The translations under genes and the position numbers were made by a program. 64,000 nucleotides of DNA, taken from contig NZ_JBKEIT010000004.1 of NCBI RefSeq assembly GCF_046365375.1, forward strand, positions 186,001 through 250,000, written 5' to 3'. This document shows positions 9,058 to 17,361 of the stretch, piece by piece (the first letter of the stretch is position 1; each line of letters opens with the position of its first letter). The stretch is from Butyricimonas muris (GTDB taxonomy: Bacteria; Bacteroidota; Bacteroidia; Bacteroidales; Marinifilaceae). The notes beneath the pieces were generated by a model. The model made no database searches. It saw only the letters and a list, made by a program, of their open reading frames with translations, and had not been told where the DNA came from.

Positions 9058-9750
9058 GGCGTCCATGTCCGTGATCTTGATTTGCTTGCCGGAGAGTTCC
9101 ACGATACCTTCCGAGGCAAAGTTGGATAGCGTGCGGATGGCATTGGAGGTGGTCATGTTCGACAAGTTGGCGATATCTTCCCGCGAGAGGCAGATTTTTA
9201 ACGTGCTGTTGTCATCCTCGAACCCGTAGGTATCTTTCAGCACGAGTAGGGCTTCTGCCAAACGCCCGCGGATGTGCTTTTGGGTGAGGGTTACCGTGCG
9301 ACGGTTGGAGAATCCCAAGTCCGTGGCAAGTGCCCGGATAACGTTCATGGCAACATCCGAGTTGCTGCGCACGATACCGAATACCAGTTCGGTTTTCATG
9401 ATACAGACGATAGAATCTTCAAGGGCTTCAGCCGAGGCAATATGGTTTTCCTCGGCGAAGAAAGCCCGATAGCCGATGAAACCCACGGGCTTTGCCATGC
9501 GAACGATTTGTTCCCTGCCGGCGATTCCTTTTTTCATGATCTTGGCTTTTCCGGTGATAAGACAAAGCAACCCGAAAGGTTTATTGCCTTCCTCGTATAT
9601 CAGATCGCCTTTCCGATACATTTTGCAAATGGTGGTCTGGCGAATGATACTTTTACTGCTTTCGTCAAGATTGGCAAAAAGAGAGTTGGGACTGTCAATG
9701 CAAATGTTGCAATATTTTTTATGTAATTCTTTGTCTTTAATCGTTCTCAT
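9031..9750 (-). CDS. Crp/Fnr-family transcriptional regulator with N-terminal CxxC
   Basis: A 239-residue regulator: residues about 30-150 form a cyclic-nucleotide-type beta-roll (RKGDLIYEEGNKPFGLLCLITGKAKI) and residues about 165-230 a winged helix-turn-helix (LSREDIANLSNMTTSNAIRTLSNFASEGIV). The N-terminus has Cys14-x2-Cys17 and there are further cysteines, including Cys42, so a metal or redox site is possible, but the spacing is not that of E. coli FNR. It lies 21 bases downstream of nadE and is probably co-transcribed with it. The effector is unknown. Confidence 0.88.
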   Translation of the reverse strand: MRTIKDKELHKKYCNICIDSPNSLFANLDESSKSIIRQTTICKMYRKGDLIYEEGNKPFGLLCLITGKAKIMKKGIAGREQIVRMAKPVGFIGYRAFFAEENHIASAEALEDSIVCIMKTELVFGIVRSNSDVAMNVIRALATDLGFSNRRTVTLTQKHIRGRLAEALLVLKDTYGFEDDNSTLKICLSREDIANLSNMTTSNAIRTLSNFASEGIVELSGKQIKITDMDALEKVSEMG

Positions 9751-9771
9751 GGCTTGTTCTTTGTCTGTCGT

Positions 9772-11352
9772 TTACAATTTAGCTGTGAGTGGCATCCGAC
9801 GCCCGCTTCCGAAGGATTTCTTGCTTACTTTGAGGATCGGGGGACACTGTGCCCGCTTGTATTCGTTGCGATTTACCAGTGCGAGAGTCTTCTCCACGAG
9901 CGCGGGGGCGAATCCTTGTTTGATGATATCTTGCTTGGATTGATTGTCTTCGATGTATAATTTTAGAATCGCGTCCAGAATATCATATTCGGGGAGCGAG
10001 TCTTGATCTTTTTGATCGGGATGGAGTTCTGCCGAGGGGGCTTTTGTGATGGTGTTTTCGGGTATGAGTTCCCGTTCCCGGTTGATATATCGGGACAGTT
10101 TGTACACTTCGGTTTTATACACGTCGCCTAACACGGAAAGAGAACCGCACATATCCCCGTACAAGGTGCCGTAGCCAACAGCAGCCTCGCTTTTGTTCGA
10201 GGTGTTGAGCAAAATATGCCCGAATTTATTGGAGATTGCCATCACGAGTGTTCCCCGGATACGGGCTTGCAGGTTTTCTTCCGCCACGTTGAACGGTGCG
10301 TCTTTAAAGACGGGTTGCAAGGTGGAAAGGAATGCGTCGTATATCTCTTTTATCGCGAGAGTTTCATGTGCTATTCCCAGATTCCTTGCCAAATCGACGG
10401 CATCCTTCACGGAATGGTCGGTTGAGAAGCGGGAAGGCATCAGTATGCCTAACACGTTTTCTTTCCCGAGAGCCTCGACTGCTAACGCGGCAACGAGAGC
10501 GGAATCAATTCCGCCGGAAAGACCTAAAACGGCTTTGCTGAACCCGTTTTTACGGAAGAAATCCTTGATGCCCGACACGAGAGCGTCATGAATCAGTGCG
10601 ATAGAATCCCGTGCAGCCTCTTTTACCGGGGCGAGGTTTTCCAAAGCGTTGGTATCGATGAGTATGAAATCTTCATCAAAGGCGGCTCCTTTGGTTACAA
10701 GTACGCCTTTTTTGTTGAAAACGAGAGTGTTCCCGTCGAATATGATAGAGCTGTTGGCTCCCGTGTGATTTAACGCTATCACGGGGCATTTGTGCTCCCG
10801 GGCGATGGAAGAGAATACTTCTTTGCGATAGGCATAGCTTTCTGTGGTGAACGGTGTGGGGCCCACGTGAAGGATTAGCGTGTCGGTCTTTTCGATGACG
10901 TTTGATTCGTATTCGTCGAAAAGGACACGGATGTTTTGATTCATGTACCGCAAGGGAGAATTCGATTCGTCCGCGATAAAATAGCGGCTCTCGTCAAAAA
11001 TATCGTAGTCGCTTAGCACGGTTTTGTTGACACCGCCCCGTACTTCACGGTCATACATGAAGAACATGGCGTTGTAAAGTACCCCGTCTTCCAAGTCGAG
11101 ATTGGGGCAACCCACTAGAGCGGCGATATTTGTACATTGTCCGGCAATTTTTTCGATACTGATGCGACATTCATTCACGAAATATTCTTTCTCGAACAGG
11201 TCTTGCGGGTATGCACCGCATATCGCGTGTTCGGGAAACACGACCAGGTCTGCTTTTTTTGATTTCGCTTTTTGTATGGCGGCAATGATAAGGTCCCTGT
11301 TTTTGGAGATGTCGCCGATATGATAGTTTATTTGAGGTATTGCTATTTTCAT
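9772..11352 (-). CDS. nadE: Glutamine-dependent NAD(+) synthase
   Basis: A two-domain enzyme of 526 residues from the ATG at 11352; a GTG four codons earlier is possible. The N-terminal nitrilase-fold glutaminase (residues 1-250: FPEHAICGAYPQD with Glu, later Lys and the MNQN/ILHVGPTPF region) releases ammonia. The C-terminal ATP-pyrophosphatase synthetase has the SGGIDSA loop and amidates nicotinic acid adenine dinucleotide in the last step of NAD synthesis. It is transcribed away from the folate cyclo-ligase; a TACTTTTG promoter element lies about 85 bases upstream. Confidence 0.95.
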   Translation of the reverse strand: MKIAIPQINYHIGDISKNRDLIIAAIQKAKSKKADLVVFPEHAICGAYPQDLFEKEYFVNECRISIEKIAGQCTNIAALVGCPNLDLEDGVLYNAMFFMYDREVRGGVNKTVLSDYDIFDESRYFIADESNSPLRYMNQNIRVLFDEYESNVIEKTDTLILHVGPTPFTTESYAYRKEVFSSIAREHKCPVIALNHTGANSSIIFDGNTLVFNKKGVLVTKGAAFDEDFILIDTNALENLAPVKEAARDSIALIHDALVSGIKDFFRKNGFSKAVLGLSGGIDSALVAALAVEALGKENVLGILMPSRFSTDHSVKDAVDLARNLGIAHETLAIKEIYDAFLSTLQPVFKDAPFNVAEENLQARIRGTLVMAISNKFGHILLNTSNKSEAAVGYGTLYGDMCGSLSVLGDVYKTEVYKLSRYINRERELIPENTITKAPSAELHPDQKDQDSLPEYDILDAILKLYIEDNQSKQDIIKQGFAPALVEKTLALVNRNEYKRAQCPPILKVSKKSFGSGRRMPLTAKL

Positions 11353-11436
11353 TGTATCCTGCACGTTATATCCCTCGTGGGGATGGTTGATAAATTAAAA
11401 TGATAACTCTTTGGCAGCTCACTTTGTTATTTGTCG

Positions 11437-11444
11437 CAAAAGTA
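11437..11444 (-). promoter_or_regulatory. -7 element TACTTTTG upstream of nadE
   Basis: The minus strand reads TACTTTTG, a match to TAnnTTTG, followed by an untranslated leader of about 75-80 bases before nadE. Confidence 0.5.
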
Positions 11445-11493
11445 CGAATTTTGCACAAGATAATAAATAAGTTATTCATGAAGTTTGTTGATA

Positions 11494-12027
11494 ATGGATA
11501 AAAAAGAGTTGCGTAAGCAGATAAAGGTTTTAAAAAATCAATATTCCCCGGAACAGAAGGTCGAGATGTCCCGTCCGATTTGGAATGAACTGGAACAAAA
11601 TGTTTTTTTTAAGGAGGCGCATACCCTTTTGGCGTATTGGTCGATGGATGACGAGGTGTTTACTCATGATTACGTGGTCAAGTGGGCGGGCGAGAAGAGA
11701 ATTTTGCTTCCTTGCGTGAAAGGGGATGTTCTTGAATTGCGGGTGTTCGAGGGTATGGAATCTTTGAAAGCGGGAGAGTCCTTCGGGATACTGGAACCCG
11801 TGGGAGAATTGTACACGGATTACGATTCCATTGATATGATTGTCGTGCCGGGTGTCGCTTTTGACCGGCAAGGAAACCGCTTGGGGCGGGGACGGGGATA
11901 CTATGACAAGATATTGAAAGAAACTCGCGCGGCAAAGAAGGTCGGTATTTGTTTCGATTTCCAGTTCGTGGAGGAAGTGCCTGTCGATGAGTTGGACGTG
12001 CGCATGGATTTGGTTGTACACGGGTAA
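11494..12027 (+). CDS. 5-formyltetrahydrofolate cyclo-ligase family protein
   Basis: A 177-residue protein beginning at ATG 11494; the three earlier in-frame codons start at TTG 11485. It has the family layout KKELRKQI at the N-terminus, a basic ATP-binding region, and the signature GVAFDRQGNRLGRGRGYYD near the C-terminus. The enzyme converts 5-formyl-THF to 5,10-methenyl-THF with ATP hydrolysis in the cytoplasm. It is a single-gene unit followed by the MITE-like element. Confidence 0.92.
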   Translation: MDKKELRKQIKVLKNQYSPEQKVEMSRPIWNELEQNVFFKEAHTLLAYWSMDDEVFTHDYVVKWAGEKRILLPCVKGDVLELRVFEGMESLKAGESFGILEPVGELYTDYDSIDMIVVPGVAFDRQGNRLGRGRGYYDKILKETRAAKKVGICFDFQFVEEVPVDELDVRMDLVVHG

Positions 12028-12086
12028 AGGGCAAGAGGAGGTAAACCTAATACGATAGGTTGTCGATAGATGTCGTGTAATCTTAT

Positions 12087-12268
12087 AGAGAACCCACTGT
12101 AATCCTACCCAAGAACTAGGGTAATAAGTACATGTTGCCGATGTTGCTTTGTATTAATTCCGGTGTTTCTATATTGGAGATAATAGGAACGCCGGGGGAA
12201 GAACGGGGCAAGACCGGAGATAGGGTAGGATTACGGTATTTCTTGGGTAGGATTACGGTGGGTTCTCT
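12087..12268. mobile_element. MITE-like element with 29-bp terminal inverted repeats
   Basis: The 29-base sequences at 12087-12115 and 12240-12268 are inverted copies with one mismatch, beginning AGAGAACCCACTGTAATCC on the left. They enclose 124 bases with no ORF. A 15-base piece of the right arm, GGGTAGGATTACGGT, is repeated directly at 12223-12237 and 12245-12259. No target-site duplication is obvious. It could be a non-autonomous transposable element or an unusual long-range RNA hairpin. Confidence 0.55.
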
Positions 12269-12285
12269 TTAGGCTATGATACAAA

Positions 12286-12315
12286 AATGGCTGCATCAAT
12301 TTTGACGCAGCCATT
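12286..12315. terminator. Bidirectional intrinsic terminator downstream of ferredoxin gene
   Basis: The 14-base arms AATGGCTGCATCAA and TTGACGCAGCCATT pair with a single mismatch. On the minus strand the hairpin is followed by a T run (TTTTTGTAT), fitting termination of the ferredoxin mRNA; T-rich sequence (CCTTTTTTA) also follows on the plus strand. Confidence 0.8.
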
Positions 12316-12336
12316 GATTTTCCTTTTTTATGATGA

Positions 12337-12507
12337 TTAAGCTTCTTTCGGAGCTCCTACAGGACAAACGCCAGCGCAAGCCCCGCATGAGATACATTCA
12401 TCAGCATTGATTTGGTAGTGGTCATCACCCATAGAGATTGCTCCTACCGGGCATTCTGGTTCACATGCTCCACAAGAAATACAATCATCAGTTATTACGT
12501 AAGCCAT
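12337..12507 (-). CDS. Small 2x[4Fe-4S] ferredoxin
   Basis: A 56-residue electron carrier. The translation MAYVITDDCISCGACEPECP continues into a second cluster-binding repeat. Each half has CxxCxxCxxxCP (CISCGACEPECP at Cys9-12-15-19 and CISCGACAGVCP at Cys38-41-44-48), the clostridial-type bacterial ferredoxin pattern with the internal two-fold repeat. It is acidic and cytoplasmic, and would serve oxidoreductases such as PFOR in anaerobic metabolism. The gene is monocistronic, with its own promoter at 12537-12544 and a terminator at 12286-12315. Confidence 0.96.
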   Translation of the reverse strand: MAYVITDDCISCGACEPECPVGAISMGDDHYQINADECISCGACAGVCPVGAPKEA

Positions 12508-12536
12508 TTCTAAAATTTTTTTTGTTAATAATGCCG

Positions 12537-12544
12537 CAAAAATA
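12537..12544 (-). promoter_or_regulatory. -7 element TATTTTTG for the ferredoxin gene
   Basis: The minus strand reads TATTTTTG 30 bases upstream of the ferredoxin ATG, with a TTTG in the -33 region about 16 bases further upstream. Confidence 0.6.
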
Positions 12545-12679
12545 TAATCTATAATTGAAACAAAAAATTTTTTTCAGGATAAAAAGGGTTATTTCCCCTT
12601 ATTTATACCCATTGTAAAATGGAATAGTCCATAAGGTCTATAAGGTCAGTAAAGTTCATAAGGTCATAGGGGGGGGCGA

Positions 12680-12707
12680 GGGCAAAAGCGCTTCAACGCT
12701 TTTGCCC
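12680..12707. other. Perfect 11-bp-stem hairpin with CTTCAA loop
   Basis: GGGCAAAAGCG and CGCTTTTGCCC flank CTTCAA. No T run follows on either strand, so it is not a standard intrinsic terminator. It lies just upstream of the rplY promoter, next to a G8 tract. Confidence 0.6.
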
Positions 12708-12739
12708 TGATTTGAGTTGTGGTTTCGAGAAATATTTTA

Positions 12740-12747
12740 TACCTTTG
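12740..12747 (+). promoter_or_regulatory. -7 promoter element TACCTTTG for rplY
   Basis: TACCTTTG matches TAnnTTTG; a TTG/TTTG -33-like sequence lies 20-25 bases upstream. The implied 5' untranslated region is about 100 bases, long enough for autoregulation by L25, which is not shown. Confidence 0.65.
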
Positions 12748-12857
12748 CGGCGCATTTTAGAGTACGGGGGAATTTTAAACGTGTAATGGGAACGCGGATA
12801 TGGCTTAGAACCCCGGGGCAACAATCCGTGTTTGAGTAGCACAACAATTTTAGTAAT

Positions 12858-13427
12858 ATGCAAGTATTTGAATTAAAAGGAGAAGTAAGAAGCGACGTAG
12901 GTAAGAAAGCTACTAAAGCAGTAAGAAACGAAGAAAAAGTTCCGTGTGTTCTTTACGGTGGTGAGTCTAACGTTCATTTCGCTGTAAAAGAGCGGGATTT
13001 AAAGAAACTTCTCTATACTCCTAACGTGTATTTGGTGAATCTCGTTCTTGACGGTAAGTCTTATGATGCTGTGATGAGAGATATTCAATTCCACCCGGTA
13101 TCTGATAAAGTATTACACATTGATTTTTACCAGACGTTTGAGGATAAACCGGTGGTAATTGAAGTGCCTGTTAAGACGACGGGACATGCTGCCGGAGTTC
13201 AAGCCGGAGGTAAATTGGCATTGATTACCCGTAAGTTGAAAGTGAAGGCTCTTCCGAAAGCTGTGCCGGATGAAATTACGCTTGACGTTACTTCATTGGG
13301 TGTCGGTAAAGCTATCAAGGTACAGGATATCCATATCGAAGGTATTGATATCGTGAACGCGAAGAGTGTTGTTGTTGCTCAAGTGAAATTGACAAGAGCT
13401 GCAAGGGCTGCACAAAGCGCTCAATAG
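12858..13427 (+). CDS. rplY: 50S ribosomal protein L25 (Ctc form)
   Basis: A 189-residue long-form L25/TL5/Ctc protein: the N-terminal 5S-rRNA-binding beta-barrel (FELKGEVRSDVGKKATKAVRNEEKVPCVLYGG) is followed by the C-terminal TL5 beta domain. It binds 5S rRNA in the large subunit. The long form is normal in Bacteroidetes. It is followed 20 bases later by pth, a pairing conserved in many bacteria, and the two are probably co-transcribed. Confidence 0.96.
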   Translation: MQVFELKGEVRSDVGKKATKAVRNEEKVPCVLYGGESNVHFAVKERDLKKLLYTPNVYLVNLVLDGKSYDAVMRDIQFHPVSDKVLHIDFYQTFEDKPVVIEVPVKTTGHAAGVQAGGKLALITRKLKVKALPKAVPDEITLDVTSLGVGKAIKVQDIHIEGIDIVNAKSVVVAQVKLTRAARAAQSAQ

Positions 13428-13447
13428 TCGTTTGAAAAAGTAGAAAG

Positions 13448-14023
13448 ATGAAATATCTTATTGTGGGATTAGGGAACATTGGTCCCGAATACCAGAATAC
13501 ACGACATAACATCGGATTTAGAGTGTTGGACGCCTTTGCTAAGGCGTCCAATGCTGTTTTTGAAGATATGCGTTACGGGGCAGTAGCCACGGTGAAGTTG
13601 AAGGGGCGGACTCTGATACTGTTGAAGCCGAATACGTACATGAACCTTAGCGGGAAAGCCGTGAGTTACTGGATGCAGAAGGAGAAGATTGATTTATCGA
13701 ATCTTTTTGTAGTTGTTGATGATTTGGCCTTGCCTTTCGGAACAATACGCCTGAGAAGTAAAGGTAGTGACGGGGGGCATAACGGGTTGAAGAGTATCAA
13801 CCAATTGTTGGGAACACAGGCGTATACCCGTTTGCGGTTTGGCATCGGTGACAATTTTCCCAAGGGAAGACAGGTGGATTACGTGTTGGGGGAATGGAGC
13901 GATGGAGAGGAAGAGCGATTGCCTGCCATGTTAAAACATTGTGGCGAGGTGATTGAAAATTTTGTTTTTATCGGGGTGGATAAAACGATGAGTCTGTTTA
14001 ATAATTTACGATTTGAGATTTAA
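13448..14023 (+). CDS. pth: Peptidyl-tRNA hydrolase
   Basis: A 191-residue cytoplasmic enzyme that releases tRNA from peptidyl-tRNA dropped by ribosomes. It starts with MKYLIVGLGNIGPEYQNTRHNIGF, which contains the catalytic His20-type residue (TRHNIGF), and has the conserved substrate-binding Asn in KPNTYMNLSG and the DDLALPFG...GGHNGLKS block. Full length. The start follows the rplY stop by 20 bases. Confidence 0.97.
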   Translation: MKYLIVGLGNIGPEYQNTRHNIGFRVLDAFAKASNAVFEDMRYGAVATVKLKGRTLILLKPNTYMNLSGKAVSYWMQKEKIDLSNLFVVVDDLALPFGTIRLRSKGSDGGHNGLKSINQLLGTQAYTRLRFGIGDNFPKGRQVDYVLGEWSDGEEERLPAMLKHCGEVIENFVFIGVDKTMSLFNNLRFEI

Positions 14024-14083
14024 GATTTACGATTTTAAATCGTAAGTTTACAACTTGAGTATTGTAATTTAAAGATATAGACA

Positions 14084-14455
14084 GTGGAGAAGGTTAGAAT
14101 AGATAAATGGTTATGGGCAGTCCGGATTTTCAAGACCCGTTCATTGGCTGCCGAGGCTTGTGGAAAGGGACACGTGTCTATCGGGGATGCGCACGTGAAG
14201 GCTTCTCGTGAAGTGAAAGTCGGGGACACGGTAAAGGTGCGGGTCCCCCCGATTGAAAGGGAATATCTGGTGAAGCAAGTAACGGATAAACGGATGTCTG
14301 CACAATTGGCAGTCGATTTCGTGGAAGAAACCACTCCACAGGAAAGGTTGGATATCCTGCGAGGTACTCACATGCAATTCGAGGCTCGTGATAGAGGAAC
14401 GGGACGCCCGACAAAACGGGATCGCAGGTTGATTGATAAACTTAAAGAACTTTAA
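14084..14455 (+). CDS. S4-domain RNA-binding protein, Hsp15 (HslR) family
   Basis: A 123-residue basic protein with an N-terminal S4 domain (RIDKWLWAVRIFKTRSLAAEACGKGHVSIGD). This family binds free 50S subunits carrying peptidyl-tRNA and rescues stalled ribosomes. The start is GTG at 14084. The C-terminal tail is rich in Arg and Lys. Its place next to pth fits a role in recycling stalled translation products. AATCTAAAA-type micro-repeats flank it on both sides. Confidence 0.9.
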   Translation: MEKVRIDKWLWAVRIFKTRSLAAEACGKGHVSIGDAHVKASREVKVGDTVKVRVPPIEREYLVKQVTDKRMSAQLAVDFVEETTPQERLDILRGTHMQFEARDRGTGRPTKRDRRLIDKLKEL

Positions 14456-14528
14456 ATTGTAGATTTTAAATTTTAAATTGCGTTTGTGAGATATGCAATC
14501 TAAAATCTAAAATCTAAAATCCAAAATT
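14453..14528. repeat. Intergenic AATCTAAA micro-repeat cluster
   Basis: Repeated units such as AATCTAAA and its complement TTTAGATT fill the gap between the S4-domain gene and the DUF4924 gene. Similar units occur near 6123-6152, 8572-8590, 14012-14050, 17996-18030 and 18967-18990, always between genes. Confidence 0.75.
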
Positions 14529-14531
14529 AGT

Positions 14532-15083
14532 ATGTTAGTTGCGCGGGAAAAAAGAAAGAGTAATGTGGCTGAATATATTTTGTATATGTGGCAGTTGGAG
14601 GATATGCTGAGAGCGATGCAGATGGATATTCGGCAAGTGGAACGGAATGTGGTCAGCCAGTTTCAAGTAGATGAGGACACCCGGAAGGAGATCAGGGAGT
14701 GGTATGATAACTTGATTGAGATGATGAAGAGGGAAGAGGTGGTAAAAGGAGGGCATCTACAAGTAGTCAAGAATATGGTGAATGAATTGACGGAGTTGCA
14801 TTACTACCTGTTGCATGAATCGCAAGATATGAAATACAAGCAATTGTTCATGATGACCGCGAACAATTTGTTGGATTACCGCCGGAAAACTAACTTACCG
14901 GAAGAGGTGTCCGACGTGGAATTGGCACTTCATGCTCTTTATGGACATTTGATGTTGCGTTTACAAAAAAAAGAGATAAATTCGCAGACGGCCATGGCTA
15001 TGGAATCGTTTAGCCGGATGATTGCTTATCTGGCGGCGAAATACAAGGCGATAGAAGAGAATGAAGAAAAGATGTTTGATTAA
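14532..15083 (+). CDS. DUF4924 family protein
   Basis: A 183-residue, highly helical cytoplasmic protein without membrane segments. It matches in length and sequence character the Bacteroidetes-specific DUF4924 family (VAREKRKSNVAEYILYMWQLEDMLRA start, then helices rich in Met, Glu and Lys). Function unknown. It is followed 10 bases later by the secreted DUF4097-like gene and then an M16 peptidase, which suggests one transcript, but no functional link is evident. Confidence 0.75.
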   Translation: MLVAREKRKSNVAEYILYMWQLEDMLRAMQMDIRQVERNVVSQFQVDEDTRKEIREWYDNLIEMMKREEVVKGGHLQVVKNMVNELTELHYYLLHESQDMKYKQLFMMTANNLLDYRRKTNLPEEVSDVELALHALYGHLMLRLQKKEINSQTAMAMESFSRMIAYLAAKYKAIEENEEKMFD

Positions 15084-15093
15084 TCACAATAGA

Positions 15094-16134
15094 ATGAAGA
15101 GAATATTATTTATCACGATAGCTGTTTTGTTTGTCCTGAACGCACGGGCAGAAGAGGGAACCAAGGAATTTAAACAGAGTTTTCCGGCGGCTTCCTTTAA
15201 TGAATTGATCGTGTCCAATCGTTACGGGAATATCGATATACGTCAGGAAGGAGAGGAGTTTGCTATTACCGCGAGCGTGTGGGTGGAGGCAAAGAATAAA
15301 GCCAAGGTGGATGAAATACTTGAGTATATCGCGATAACAGCCAAGGAACGGGGAGCGGCATTGAACGTGGAAACCGTGTTTAAAAAGGATATGAGTTTGA
15401 AACAGACGTTCTCCGGCGTTACGGTTAGCGTGGATTATCATATTAAAGTTCCGAAAGGAAAGAAGGTGCGTTTATTAAGTACGGATGGCGGCATCTCTAT
15501 GAGCGATTTCACGGGAGATTTGAGTGTAGAGATCGTGTCGGGAAATTTTAAGGCAAACACGGTGTTGGGTGGCGAGTTTTCTGTGAAGCAATCCAAGGGG
15601 GAATTTGAAGTGGAGAAAGTAGCCGTGTTTAATGGTGAATTCAAATCCTGTAAGGTAAAGATTGGTGAGGGTACGGATATGAAATTGGATTGTAATTCCA
15701 CGGGGTTGCAGTTGATGGAAGCGAATAATCTCACGCTGAAGACTTCCGGGGGTACTTGTTACTTGGGGATGATCGAGAATTTGAGCGGGAATTCTTTTTA
15801 CACGAAATACGAGGTGCAGGATATCGGCGGTAGCCTATGGATGGATACGCGTTGGGGAGAATTGAACGTGAGGAATATCAATCTTTCATTCTCTTCGGTA
15901 GAGGTAAAGAGTTCTTCAACAAAGGTGGGTTTGACTTTCATGGAGGGGTGCGGGTATGCGCTTGAAATCAACAGGAATAAGAATTTGAAAGTTGAGTTAC
16001 CGCAAGGTGTTGTTTTGGAAACCAAACCGACGACGAATAAAAATGCTGTTTTGGAAACAGGTTTTGTCGGCGATAAGAAGTTTTCGGGAAGAGTGAATTT
16101 GAATATGTCGGGGGGAAGTCTTTTTATTCAGTAA
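15094..16134 (+). CDS. Secreted DUF4097-like beta-rich protein
   Basis: A 346-residue protein starting at the ATG at 15094, which gives a clean signal peptide (MKRILFITIAVLFVLNARA). The mature part is almost all short beta strands with repeated Gly/Asp turns (VSNRYGNIDIRQEGEEF, STDGGISMSDFTGDLSVEIVSGNF), typical of the DUF4097/head-GIN putative adhesin beta-helix families. It is probably periplasmic or outer-membrane associated. No catalytic motif was seen. The earlier in-frame ATG at 15061 lies inside the DUF4924 gene and would spoil the signal peptide. Confidence 0.72.
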   Translation: MKRILFITIAVLFVLNARAEEGTKEFKQSFPAASFNELIVSNRYGNIDIRQEGEEFAITASVWVEAKNKAKVDEILEYIAITAKERGAALNVETVFKKDMSLKQTFSGVTVSVDYHIKVPKGKKVRLLSTDGGISMSDFTGDLSVEIVSGNFKANTVLGGEFSVKQSKGEFEVEKVAVFNGEFKSCKVKIGEGTDMKLDCNSTGLQLMEANNLTLKTSGGTCYLGMIENLSGNSFYTKYEVQDIGGSLWMDTRWGELNVRNINLSFSSVEVKSSSTKVGLTFMEGCGYALEINRNKNLKVELPQGVVLETKPTTNKNAVLETGFVGDKKFSGRVNLNMSGGSLFIQ

Positions 16135-16135
16135 A

Positions 16136-17353
16136 ATGTATCAAACACATATATTTCCAAATGGATTGCGCTTGATCCATAATTATGTTCCGAATAAAGC
16201 CGCCTATTGCGGGCTGATTATTAACGTGGGAAGCCGGGATGAACAGGCGGGGGAGTTCGGGATGGCTCATTTTATCGAGCACGTTATTTTCAAGGGAACA
16301 GAGAAGCGAAAAGCCTATCATATATTGAGCCGTCTGGAAGACGTGGGGGGCGAGTTGAACGCGTACACGACCAAAGAGGATACCTGCGTGTATGCCACGT
16401 TTATGGCGAAAGATTACGAGCGGGCGTTGGAGTTGTTTGCGGATATCGTGTTTCATTCCGTTTTTCCGGAGAAGGAGATCGAGAAGGAGAAAGATGTCGT
16501 GCTGGATGAGATTAACTCGTACAAGGATAATCCCGGGGAATTGATTTTCGATGATTTCGAGGAGCTGGTTTATTCCGGTTACCCGATCGGGCGGAATATC
16601 TTGGGTGACGAGGCTTCCGTGGAACAAATATCCCGTGAAATGGTACTTGATTTCGTGCGACGGAATTATTTCCCGAATCGCATGGTGATCAGTTCGGTGG
16701 GAGATATTGCCTTTGACAAGTTGGTGCGTTTGGTGGAGAAGTATTTTGCCGGTTACGAGAGCGGTCCTTCCTTGCAGACACGGGTAAAGCCTGAAATTTA
16801 TACTCCCCGGTTCGTGGAGTTGGACAAGGATACGCACCAGTGTCATTGTATTATCGGGAATATCGCTTATGATTACACGCAGGATAATCGGTTGGCATTG
16901 TCTTTACTGATCAATCTGTTGGGTGGGGCGGGAATGAACACTCGTCTTAATTTGAATATACGGGAACGCCACGGGCTTGCCTATAATATCGAGGCTTCCT
17001 ATACGCCTTACTCGGACACGGGGATCGCTATGATCTATTTCGGGTGCGACCCGGAGCACGCGGAATGGTGCCTGAGTTTGTGCAAGAAGGAGATGCGCTC
17101 TTTGTACGAGGAGAGGTTGGGACCCGTGCAATTGAAGCGCGCGAAGGCGCAAATGGTTGGGCAGTTGGCTATTTCTTCCGAGAATTACGAGAATCTGATG
17201 TTGTCTATCGGAAAGAGTTTTCTGATCTATGATAAGGTGGACAGTCTGGAAGATATTTACACCCAAGTGGATGAGATTACGTCGGAAGTATTGTTGCAAG
17301 TGGCGAAAGACATATTTGATATAGAAAAGCAATCGATTTTATTATATAAATAG
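16136..17353 (+). CDS. M16-family zinc metallopeptidase
   Basis: A 405-residue protein of the mitochondrial-processing-peptidase/PqqL type. The inverted zinc motif HFIEH (HxxEH, His45 to His49) and the downstream zinc-ligand Glu region (KDVVLDEINSYKDNP) are intact, so it should be active. The second half has the usual inactive M16 domain with the RERHGLAYNIEASY segment. There is no signal peptide, so a cytoplasmic location is likely. The start follows the stop of the preceding gene by one base, indicating translational coupling. Confidence 0.93.
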   Translation: MYQTHIFPNGLRLIHNYVPNKAAYCGLIINVGSRDEQAGEFGMAHFIEHVIFKGTEKRKAYHILSRLEDVGGELNAYTTKEDTCVYATFMAKDYERALELFADIVFHSVFPEKEIEKEKDVVLDEINSYKDNPGELIFDDFEELVYSGYPIGRNILGDEASVEQISREMVLDFVRRNYFPNRMVISSVGDIAFDKLVRLVEKYFAGYESGPSLQTRVKPEIYTPRFVELDKDTHQCHCIIGNIAYDYTQDNRLALSLLINLLGGAGMNTRLNLNIRERHGLAYNIEASYTPYSDTGIAMIYFGCDPEHAEWCLSLCKKEMRSLYEERLGPVQLKRAKAQMVGQLAISSENYENLMLSIGKSFLIYDKVDSLEDIYTQVDEITSEVLLQVAKDIFDIEKQSILLYK

Positions 17354-17361
17354 GAGGTTGT

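Larger units (their letters stand above)
12508..12857. other. Intergenic region: ferredoxin promoter, micro-repeat, G8 run, hairpin, rplY promoter and leader
   Basis: No coding region. It holds the minus-strand promoter of the ferredoxin, a stretch of CATAAGGT-type micro-repeats at about 12620-12668, a run of eight G at 12669-12676, a perfect 11-base-stem hairpin at 12680-12707, and the rplY promoter at 12740-12747 with a leader of about 100 bases. Confidence 0.7.

Noticed and set aside
12286..12315. Part of the MITE-like element
   Set aside because: The hairpin lies outside the inverted repeats and is explained as the ferredoxin terminator.
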